From Marinospirillum sp. (GTDB taxonomy: Bacteria > Pseudomonadota > Gammaproteobacteria > Pseudomonadales > Halomonadaceae), in the NCBI GenBank assembly GCA_007119985.1, contig SKOQ01000104.1, positions 1 through 11,991 of the forward strand: a stretch of 11,991 nt of DNA, read 5' to 3'. Under the pieces are notes generated by a model, which saw only the letters and a list, made by a program, of their open reading frames with translations, was not told where the DNA came from and did no database searches. Both the position numbers and the translations under genes were made by a program. Shown here in pieces: positions 1 through 5,101 of the stretch (positions within the stretch are counted from its first letter, which is position 1; every line of letters begins with the position of its first letter).

Positions 1-1
1 A

Positions 2-133
2 CAAGCCTACTTGGCTTACCGTCAGGCTACGCATCAGGCTGCGTTACGCAAAACCAGCAGCCTTGTTGAGGCCGCACCTTGGCAAGCCCAGCGCGAGCTG
101 GTCATTCAAGTGTGGCATCAGCTTTTTCATTGA
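2..133 (+). CDS. glnE: C-terminal end of probable GlnE (glutamine synthetase adenylyltransferase), 5' truncated
   Basis: An open frame enters from the left edge and stops at TGA 131-133, giving 43 residues that end in VWHQLFH. The tail has the layout I associate with the GlnE C-terminus: an AYxxYR-like segment, a His followed by A-L-R/Q about six residues on, then a final helix of the R-x-x-V-x-x-x-W-x-x-L type. GlnE is the bifunctional enzyme that adds AMP to and removes it from glutamine synthetase in response to nitrogen status. Having a waaF-type gene just downstream fits, since glnE lies near LPS heptosyltransferase genes in pseudomonads and relatives. Only the last few percent of the protein is visible, with no catalytic motif, so the name rests on a short match from memory plus context. 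That it is the end of a real gene is much surer than the name. Confidence 0.6.
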   Translation, partial: QAYLAYRQATHQAALRKTSSLVEAAPWQAQRELVIQVWHQLFH

Positions 134-145
134 TAAGAGAGCCCT

Positions 146-1120
146 ATGTCTTCACCTCGTTTATCTGCTTCACACCGTCTTTCTGTTGATACGCTGGGAC
201 GCCATCTTGTGCTGCTCCCCGAAAGCGTGGATCAGCTGTTGTTGGCCTTACCCATGCTGAGCGATTTAAAGGCGCGCTACCCCGCGCGGCCTCTGGATAT
301 CATGGCGCCAGCTGCGATGATGGGATTGATCGAGCGTCTTGAGGGCATTGAGCGCGTCTGGCAGCTCCCCAGTGTGCAGATGAGCTGGAAGACTTTTTGG
401 CGGGCGGGGATAGATCTGCAAAGTCAGGGCTATCAGCAGGCTTGGGTACTGCCGAACCAATTTAAGCCGGCACTGATTCCTGCCTTGGCCAATATTCCTG
501 AGCGCACAGGCTATCGTGCTGCTTTTCGCTATGCCCTGCTGATTGATATCCGTTTGGCGCGGACGGATCTCCACCCGCATTTCAGTGACCGTTATCGTGC
601 GCTGGCATGGGATATTGGTGAGCCGCTACCCACTCCGCGTTGGCCGAGCTGGAAGCCGAATTCACCGGCCCAGCAGGCTCTGATCAAAAAGTGGGGGCTC
701 GACCCTCAGCGGCCGTTGGTGCTCTTGGCACCCCAGCAGGCCGGCTGGACCGCCGCCACCCCCCAAGCAGAACATCTGGCCTTGTTAAAAAAAGTGCAAG
801 AAGAAGGCGCGCAGCTGGTCTGTATTGCTTCTCGTCATCATCGCTTGGCGGCTGAAACTTGGCAGGCACAGCTCAATCACGCCTGCTTGAATTTGGCTGG
901 CGAGTTGAGCTGGTTAGAGGTCTTGGATCTGACGGCGATGGCGCAAGCAGTGATGGCTGATGATGGCCCGCTGGCTTTGCTGGCGCTGGCCTTGGCGCGC
1001 CCGACACTCTTGCTCTCTCAAGCGCCGGCACCGCAGAGTGCAGCCGCGCTTGGAGCTGCCTGCTGGCTCGGTGCAGATGAGACAAAAGTCTGGTTAAGCC
1101 AAGTGTTGGCAGAGGTTTGA
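146..1120 (+). CDS. Glycosyltransferase family 9 protein, WaaF-like (heptosyltransferase II homologue) with eroded motifs
   Basis: This 324-aa protein belongs to the ADP-heptose:LPS heptosyltransferase family (GT9), whose members add heptose to the lipopolysaccharide inner core at the cytoplasmic face of the inner membrane. The best family mark is LPNQFKPALIPALANIPERT (residues 102-121) followed by GYR and RYALL; WaaF has LPNSFKSAL..F..IP.RTGWRG..RY at this place. The N-terminal half also keeps LKARYP and D-MAP (residues 41-54). Other sites differ. The usual VGDMVM loop reads SVDQLL (27-32). The region that normally carries a conserved Lys (AKRWP-like) reads GWTAATP (200-206). The NDSGxxHxA motif reads ADDGPLALLA (271-280), so the His is a Leu. 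The protein is also somewhat short and lacks the usual C-terminal P-C-x-R-x-C-P segment. The start at 146 is 12 bases after the upstream stop with AAGAGAG before it, so the two genes are probably cotranscribed. Family membership is sure; heptosyltransferase activity is doubtful. Confidence 0.85.
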   Translation: MSSPRLSASHRLSVDTLGRHLVLLPESVDQLLLALPMLSDLKARYPARPLDIMAPAAMMGLIERLEGIERVWQLPSVQMSWKTFWRAGIDLQSQGYQQAWVLPNQFKPALIPALANIPERTGYRAAFRYALLIDIRLARTDLHPHFSDRYRALAWDIGEPLPTPRWPSWKPNSPAQQALIKKWGLDPQRPLVLLAPQQAGWTAATPQAEHLALLKKVQEEGAQLVCIASRHHRLAAETWQAQLNHACLNLAGELSWLEVLDLTAMAQAVMADDGPLALLALALARPTLLLSQAPAPQSAAALGAACWLGADETKVWLSQVLAEV

Positions 1121-1296
1121 TGCACTGCATCTAATGCCTTGGTCTTAAAGCCAGAGCATATAAAAAAACGCAGCTTTACTGTAAAATCGGCTGTTGTAAA
1201 TTTACTAGCACGAAAATAACTCAGCTCAGCCTGGGGTCAAAAGCCTTAGGCATTGCCAGAGTTGTCGATCATACAACTAAGGAATTGGGGAAAAAA
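1121..1296 (+). promoter_or_regulatory. Intergenic leader of icd with a possible sigma70 promoter
   Basis: This 176-bp gap between the glycosyltransferase and icd has no coding signal. A weak sigma70-like pair is visible: TTTACT at 1175-1180 and TAAATT at 1197-1202, separated by 16 bases, each matching consensus at four of six positions. No terminator for the upstream gene is evident: the hairpin around 1135-1157 is followed by A residues, not T. Nearer the gene lie a small hairpin (1260-1278) and a G-rich ribosome-binding stretch (GGGG at 1287-1290). The promoter call is inference from hexamer matching only. Confidence 0.3.
1260..1278. repeat. Inverted repeat/hairpin in the icd leader
   Basis: AGTTGT (1260-1265) and ACAACT (1273-1278) form a perfect 6-bp stem with a 7-base loop. 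It ends 18 bases before the chosen icd start codon and directly abuts an AAGGA sequence (1279-1283). It could be an mRNA hairpin that affects ribosome access or a dimer-type protein site. A 6-bp arm is short enough to occur by chance, so the role is open. Confidence 0.4.
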
Positions 1297-3519
1297 ATGA
1301 CAACACCTAAAATTGTTTATACCCTCACCGACGAAGCGCCTGCTCTAGCGACCTACTCTCTGCTCCCAGTGGTCAGCTCCTTCACCAAGGCAGCCGAAGT
1401 CGAGGTGGTCACCAGTGATATTTCACTTGCCGCGCGTGTTTTAGCTTCCTTTCCTGAACATCTCAGCGAAGAACAGCGTGTTGCCGATACTCTGGCTGAG
1501 CTGGGCGAGCTGACGAAGCGTCCTGAAGCCAACATCATTAAACTCCCCAACATCAGTGCCTCGATTCCTCAGCTCAAAGCCTGTATCCAAGAGCTGCAAA
1601 GCCAAGGCTATGCCATCCCCAACTATGTTGATGAACCCAAAACAGACGAAGAAAAAGACATTCAGGCCCGCTATGCCAAGGTATTGGGCAGTGCCGTGAA
1701 CCCCGTCTTGCGTCAGGGTAACTCAGATCGTCGTGCGCCCCCTGCAGTCAAAGCCTATGCGCGCAAATTCCCTCACTCTATGGGCAAATGGAGCAAGGCA
1801 TCGCGCTCGCATGCTGACTATATGCGTGAAGGTGATTTCTTCTCTAGCGAGCAATCCATCACCATGGATGCAGCCGGTGACGTGCGTATCGAGTTCGTCA
1901 ATCAGGCTGGCGCGGTTGAAGTGAAGAAAACGCTGGCCCTGCAAGAAGGCGAGGTTTTTGACTCGATGTTTATGAGCGCCAAGGCGCTGGATGCCTTCTT
2001 TGAGCGCACGCTGCAAGAATGTAAAGAAGATGGCGTGATGTGGTCGCTGCACGTCAAAGCCACCATGATGAAGGTGTCTCACCCCATCGTATTCGGCCAC
2101 GCTGTACGCACCTTCTTTAAAGAAGTGTTTGATCAGTATGGCGATCTGTTCAACGAGCTGGGCGTCAACCCCAATAATGGGATGGCCAGCGTTTATGACA
2201 AGATCAAAACCCTGCCACAATCCAAGCAGGATGAAATCGAAGAAGCCATTCACGCCTGCTACGAGCACCGTCCTGAAATGGCGATGGTCGATTCCGTCAA
2301 AGGCATCACCAACCTGCACATCCCCAGCGATGTCATCGTGGATGCTTCGATGCCGGCCATGATTCGCACCTCTGGTCAGATGTGGGGCCGTGATGGCAAG
2401 CAGAAGGATGTGAAGGCGGTTATGCCTGAGTCGACCTATGCGCGCATCTATCAGGAAATGATCAACTTCTGCAAAACCAATGGTGCTTTTGATCCGACGA
2501 CTTGTGGCTCGGTGCCCAACGTAGGCTTGATGGCGATGAAGGCCGAAGAATATGGCTCGCATGATAAAACCTTCGAAATGAAAGAAGACGGCATCATGCG
2601 TGTGGTCAAGGCCGATGGTACGGTGTTGATGCAGCATCACGTCGAGAAGGGCGATATCTGGCGCGCGTGCCAAACCAAAGATGCGGCCATCAAAGACTGG
2701 GTTAAGCTGGCTGTTAATCGTGCCCGTCAATCCAACACCACGGCCATCTTCTGGCTGGATGCTGAGCGCGCCCACGATCGTGAGCTGCGTAAAAAAGTAG
2801 AAGTCTATCTGCAAGAGCACGATACCAACGGCTTGGATATTCGTGTGATGGGCTATAATCGCGCGATTCGCACCTCTATGGAGCGTATGATCCGTGGTAA
2901 AGATACGATTTCTGTCACCGGTAACGTGCTGCGCGATTATCTGACGGATCTCTTCCCCATCATGGAGCTGGGTACCTCTGCCAAGATGTTGTCGATTGTG
3001 CCTATGCTGGCAGGCGGCGGTATGTATGAAACAGGTGCCGGCGGCTCTGCACCCAAGCATGTTCAGCAGGTGCTGCAAGAAAACCACCTGCGCTGGGATT
3101 CTCTTGGTGAGTTCTTGGCGATTGCTGTTTCCTTGGATGAGCTCGGCCAGAAGAATAACAATGCGCGTGCGCAGATTCTGGGTCAGGCGCTGGATCAGGC
3201 GACAGGCAAGCTGCTGGAGAACAACAAGTCTCCATCACGTAAGGTGGGTGAGCTGGATAACCGTGGCAGCCATTTCTACTTGGCGCTCTACTGGGCAGAA
3301 GCCCTTGCTGCACAAGCAGAAGACGCGCCTTTAGCGGCAAAACTAGCCCCTGTCGCTCAAGCACTGCAAGAGAACGAAGCCAAAATCCTTGAAGAGCTGA
3401 GCCAAGTTCAAGGCCAGCCAGCTGATTTGGGTGGCTACTACCATCTGGATCAAGCCAAGGCCAATCAGGTGATGCGTCCAAGCGCGACCTTGAATGCGAT
3501 TTTGGACAGCCTCAAATAA
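1297..3519 (+). CDS. icd: Monomeric NADP-dependent isocitrate dehydrogenase
   Basis: This 740-aa enzyme oxidatively decarboxylates isocitrate to 2-oxoglutarate with NADP in the cytosolic TCA cycle. It is the single-chain class typified by Azotobacter vinelandii and Corynebacterium, unrelated in layout to the roughly 415-aa dimeric Icd. Length and N-terminus (MTTPKIVYTLTDEAPALATY) match that class closely. Active-site positions from the A. vinelandii structure can be placed: Ser132, Asn135, Arg139 and Arg145 in GSAVNPVLRQGNSDRR; Lys254; Asp349; Tyr419; and Arg546, Asp547, Asp551 in VLRDYLTD. NADP-phosphate contacts correspond to His588, Arg599 and Arg648. None is altered. I chose ATG 1297 over the in-frame TTG at 1285 because homologues begin at MTTPK, the GGGG at 1287-1290 is well spaced for 1297, and TTG 1285 is only one base past the AAGGA. 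It appears monocistronic, with its own leader and a strong terminator. The symbol is shared with the dimeric enzyme; some annotations use idh or icd2. Confidence 0.98.
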   Translation: MTTPKIVYTLTDEAPALATYSLLPVVSSFTKAAEVEVVTSDISLAARVLASFPEHLSEEQRVADTLAELGELTKRPEANIIKLPNISASIPQLKACIQELQSQGYAIPNYVDEPKTDEEKDIQARYAKVLGSAVNPVLRQGNSDRRAPPAVKAYARKFPHSMGKWSKASRSHADYMREGDFFSSEQSITMDAAGDVRIEFVNQAGAVEVKKTLALQEGEVFDSMFMSAKALDAFFERTLQECKEDGVMWSLHVKATMMKVSHPIVFGHAVRTFFKEVFDQYGDLFNELGVNPNNGMASVYDKIKTLPQSKQDEIEEAIHACYEHRPEMAMVDSVKGITNLHIPSDVIVDASMPAMIRTSGQMWGRDGKQKDVKAVMPESTYARIYQEMINFCKTNGAFDPTTCGSVPNVGLMAMKAEEYGSHDKTFEMKEDGIMRVVKADGTVLMQHHVEKGDIWRACQTKDAAIKDWVKLAVNRARQSNTTAIFWLDAERAHDRELRKKVEVYLQEHDTNGLDIRVMGYNRAIRTSMERMIRGKDTISVTGNVLRDYLTDLFPIMELGTSAKMLSIVPMLAGGGMYETGAGGSAPKHVQQVLQENHLRWDSLGEFLAIAVSLDELGQKNNNARAQILGQALDQATGKLLENNKSPSRKVGELDNRGSHFYLALYWAEALAAQAEDAPLAAKLAPVAQALQENEAKILEELSQVQGQPADLGGYYHLDQAKANQVMRPSATLNAILDSLK

Positions 3520-3549
3520 GCTGAACTGATTCTGCGGTTCAGTGGACAA

Positions 3550-3580
3550 CCCCAGCCTAGGCTGGGGTTTTTGTTTTTTT
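3550..3580 (+). terminator. Intrinsic terminator of icd
   Basis: A perfect GC-rich hairpin, CCCCAGC-CTAG-GCTGGGG (3550-3567), is followed at once by TTTTTG and seven more T residues. This is a classic rho-independent terminator 30 bases after the icd stop. A second, weaker hairpin (CTGAAC 3521-3526 with GTTCAG 3537-3542, 10-base loop) sits right behind the stop codon and may protect the mRNA end. Confidence 0.95.
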
Positions 3581-3603
3581 ACAAAGCAGCCAAGTGCAGG
3601 CAT

Positions 3604-3629
3604 AAAAAAGCCAGCTCCTTGGAGCTGGC
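3604..3629 (-). terminator. Intrinsic terminator of the minus-strand hypothetical gene
   Basis: Read on the minus strand, GCCAGCTC-CAAG-GAGCTGGC (3629 down to 3610) is a perfect stem followed by TTTTTT (3609-3604). It lies 32 bases beyond the stop codon of the gene ending at 3662, so it ends that transcript. The plus-strand side is flanked by A residues rather than T, so it probably works only for the minus-strand gene, facing the icd terminator. Confidence 0.9.
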
Positions 3630-3661
3630 AAAAAGGCGGACAAGAAAAAAGGTGTTCGTGA

Positions 3662-4072
3662 TTACAGGCCTTTTTCAACCACTTCTTTGATATTGGCCTG
3701 ACGATCTGCTTCGTGGTGAATATTGGTGATTGGTGAGTGATCGAGTGTTAATACACCCTCTTTAAACTCAGCAAAGCGTGATGAAGACCAATTGTCGCTG
3801 GTGTTTTGAATGATGACCTTTTTAACGCCTTCTTTGATAATGCCTTGTGCGAAGTCATCAGCACACATTTCTTTGAAAGCATTGATCAGTGGGTTGAAAA
3901 AGACCTGCGCCCAAGCTTCGTCATAAAGGTGGGAGTAGTTGTCAACTTCGAGGCTAGCCCAGTTGACTTCAACTTCAAGGTCGAATCCAGCGGCTGCATT
4001 GAGCTGCTCTTTGAGACCATCGAAACGATTCTTTTGAAATTCGTGTGAAGCTTTTTTTTCTGCTAAACCCAT
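3662..4072 (-). CDS. Conserved-looking hypothetical protein, 136 aa, function unknown
   Basis: A small soluble, acidic protein with no signal peptide and no membrane segment. It starts at ATG 4072-4070, preceded by AAGGAG at good spacing, and is followed by its own intrinsic terminator, so it is almost surely a real single-gene transcript. It begins MGLAEKKASHEFQ, then has LNAAAGFDLEVEVNWASL, a SHLYDEAWAQVFFNPLINAFK segment, a second helix-rich stretch (DDFAQGIIKEGVKKVII) and a C-terminal GVLTLDHSPITNI strand. The mixed helix/strand pattern suggests one compact domain. I have the impression of similar uncharacterised proteins in other marine gammaproteobacteria but cannot name a family, and no catalytic or metal-binding motif is evident (a single Cys). 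The long AT-rich region upstream with a CRP/FNR-like palindrome suggests regulated expression. I propose no function. Confidence 0.88.
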   Translation of the reverse strand: MGLAEKKASHEFQKNRFDGLKEQLNAAAGFDLEVEVNWASLEVDNYSHLYDEAWAQVFFNPLINAFKEMCADDFAQGIIKEGVKKVIIQNTSDNWSSSRFAEFKEGVLTLDHSPITNIHHEADRQANIKEVVEKGL

Positions 4073-4330
4073 GGTGTACTCCTTGTCTTGATATAGAGAG
4101 AGGCTTGGATGACCTCATTAAAAAATAAATGGATCAAAAGTGCAGTTTATTTGGATCTCTTGCGCTGCATCTTCATGGGTAGTGGATATTAATTCTGCGG
4201 TCAGATTCAAGCAACGCTTTATTTTTAAAAGAGGGTGATTTTGATCACACTTCAATAGTATTTGTCATTTTTATATCTGTGTTTTATCTAATATGTTTTT
4301 AATATGTGATTTAAATTGATTGAATCTCTG
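4073..4330. other. AT-rich intergenic region upstream of the minus-strand hypothetical gene
   Basis: This stretch is plainly richer in A and T than the genes on both sides, notably 4221-4330, and holds no credible gene. It must contain the promoter for the gene ending at 3662. The clearest element is the palindrome at 4234-4249. On the minus strand TTGAAT (4210-4205) lies about where a -10 box would be if that palindrome acted as a class II activator site centred near -41, but this is a four-of-six match only. Confidence 0.5.
4234..4249. promoter_or_regulatory. CRP/FNR-family-like operator
   Basis: GGTGA-TTTTGA-TCACA matches the CRP consensus TGTGA-N6-TCACA at nine of ten defined positions. 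The same bases can be read as GTGAT-TTTG-ATCAC, the spacing used by FNR/Anr (TTGAT-N4-ATCAA) with one mismatch per arm. Its centre is about 170 bp before the start of the minus-strand hypothetical gene and about 270 bp before the SUF regulator, so it more likely serves the former. Which CRP-superfamily protein would bind is not decided by the sequence; the outer bases favour CRP/Vfr over FNR. Confidence 0.5.
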
Positions 4331-4437
4331 GTGCTCTTGTGGCTACGCGGCGCGCCTTCTCTTGCTGCCGAGCTCGATGTGATGCTGTTGTCTTAGGGCA
4401 TGAGAAGAGTTGCAGTTGCAAGTCGATCTCTTTACCC
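4331..4437. other. Non-coding stretch between the AT-rich region and the suf promoter
   Basis: About 107 bp of ordinary, more GC-rich composition between the AT-rich block and the suf promoter. A short plus-strand open frame crosses it from GTG 4339, but it runs through the promoter and operators into the regulator start and looks non-coding. I see no terminator, tRNA or convincing hairpin here. Confidence 0.4.
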
Positions 4438-4450
4438 GACTACTTTACTC
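4438..4450. promoter_or_regulatory. Upstream IscR type-1-like half of a tandem operator
   Basis: GACT-ACTTT-ACTC matches the core of the IscR type 1 motif (GACT-RWWWY-AGTC) at 11 of 13 positions. Its ACTCGG end resembles the ACTCGGGAAT end I recall from the E. coli iscR promoter. It is centred at 4444, exactly 26 bp from the better site centred at 4470, and covers the start of the predicted -35 box (4444-4449). Weaker than its neighbour; support comes mainly from the spacing. Confidence 0.5.
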
Positions 4451-4472
4451 GGTTTCTAAAAGGGACTAAAAT
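4444..4472 (+). promoter_or_regulatory. Predicted sigma70 promoter of the suf operon
   Basis: TTTACT (4444-4449, four of six to TTGACA), a 17-base spacer and TAAAAT (4467-4472, five of six to TATAAT) form a good sigma70 promoter. Transcription would start near 4479, leaving a leader of about 35 bases to ATG 4514. Both hexamers are overlapped by IscR-like palindromes, which fits repression by the first gene's product. Confidence 0.7.
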
Positions 4473-4478
4473 AGTCCC
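4462..4478. promoter_or_regulatory. IscR type-1-like operator overlapping the -10 box
   Basis: GGGACT-AAAAT-AGTCCC is a perfect 6-bp inverted repeat. Its core GACT-AAAAT-AGTC fits the E. coli IscR type 1 consensus (GACT-RWWWY-AGTC) at every position, the class bound by [2Fe-2S]-loaded IscR to repress the isc operon. It contains the predicted -10 hexamer, so an occupied site would block RNA polymerase. The Rrf2 regulator encoded just downstream is the natural candidate to bind it. The outer ATA/TAT arms of the E. coli consensus are only partly kept. Confidence 0.8.
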
Positions 4479-4513
4479 CAATGTAATCACGCTGGTTCTT
4501 AGGCTAGGTAGGC

Positions 4514-5005
4514 ATGCTCAAACTGAGTAAATTGACAGACTATGCGGTGGTGTTGGCGGCGCAAATGGCACAGGCCCCAGAGCAGCTTTATACCGCGGCG
4601 CAACTGGCTGAATTATTGGGCCTGCCTAAGCCGACGGTGAGCAAACTGCTCAAGATGCTGGTGAAGGCACACCTGCTTTCATCGCAGCGTGGCACTCAGG
4701 GGGGGTATCAGCTAGCGCGGCCTGCCCATCAGATTATGGCCAGTGATTTGATTGCCGCGATCGAAGGGCCGGTGGCCATGACGGATTGCAGTCAGGATGC
4801 GCATCAATGCAGCCTCGCGGCCCAGTGTGGTGTGGCCGATAACTGGCAACGTGTCACCCAAGCCATGCATCAGCTCCTGGCCTCGGTGAGCTTGGCGCAG
4901 TTAGCGCACACTCAGCCGATACGCCTACCCTGGGTGCAAATTCAAGCACTCAGCGTGCAAGACACGGATCACCTTGCAACAAAGATGACCCAGCGGCATG
5001 GATAA
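4514..5005 (+). CDS. Rrf2-family Fe-S-sensing regulator of the SUF operon (IscR relative)
   Basis: This 163-aa transcription factor belongs to the Rrf2 family, in the branch found at the head of SUF operons in many proteobacteria (SUF system Fe-S cluster assembly regulator). It starts MLKLSKLTDYAVVLAAQMA, then has a winged helix-turn-helix with TAAQLAELLGLPKPTVSKLLKML (residues 27-49) and the wing RGTQGGYQLARP (59-70). Three cysteines, Cys92, Cys99 and Cys105 (C-x6-C-x5-C), occupy the place of the three [2Fe-2S] ligands of IscR, so cluster sensing is likely. By analogy it represses the operon when clusters are abundant and releases it under iron limitation or oxidative stress. The IscR-like palindromes over its own promoter suggest autoregulation. 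The start is set by homology; the ribosome site (AGGTAGG) is modest. Not iscR proper, as no isc genes follow. Confidence 0.93.
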   Translation: MLKLSKLTDYAVVLAAQMAQAPEQLYTAAQLAELLGLPKPTVSKLLKMLVKAHLLSSQRGTQGGYQLARPAHQIMASDLIAAIEGPVAMTDCSQDAHQCSLAAQCGVADNWQRVTQAMHQLLASVSLAQLAHTQPIRLPWVQIQALSVQDTDHLATKMTQRHG

Positions 5006-5021
5006 AAAGCCGCGATCCTCT

Positions 5022-5070
5022 TCTTGGATGCCTAGACGCCTTAGGTGCAGAGAAGTCTTGGATACCTAGA
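5022..5070. repeat. Pair of 15-bp direct repeats between the regulator and sufB
   Basis: TCTTGGATGCCTAGA (5022-5036) and TCTTGGATACCTAGA (5056-5070) differ at one base and start 34 bp apart, about three helical turns. They fill the middle of the 96-bp untranslated gap before sufB. Parts can also pair: TAGGT (5042-5046) with ACCTA (5064-5068). They could be a protein operator, an mRNA structure that uncouples the regulator from sufBCDST, or a duplication scar. The repeat is plain; the role is unknown. Confidence 0.75.
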
Positions 5071-5101
5071 AAAATCGACTTGATGAAACTCGGAGACCAT
5101 T

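Noticed and set aside
1135..1157. Hairpin after the glycosyltransferase as a terminator
   Set aside because: The imperfect stem (ATGC-x-TTGG with CCAG-x-GCAT) is followed by ATATAAAAAAA, not a T-run. On the minus strand the T-run precedes the stem, so neither strand gives an intrinsic terminator.
1285..1296. TTG at 1285 as an upstream start for icd
   Set aside because: It adds MGKK, which homologues lack, and it sits within the ribosome-binding stretch. ATG 1297 gives residue numbering that fits the known enzyme.
1723..3087. A 454-codon open frame on the minus strand inside icd
   Set aside because: It lies wholly antisense to an unmistakable monomeric isocitrate dehydrogenase, its translation is His/Ile/Gly-rich with no domain, and long antisense frames often arise from codon bias of highly expressed genes.
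4339..4530. A 63-aa Cys-rich plus-strand open frame (GTG start) upstream of the SUF regulator
   Set aside because: It runs through the predicted promoter and both IscR-like operators and overlaps the regulator start in another frame, with no ribosome site. It is more likely chance than a leader peptide.
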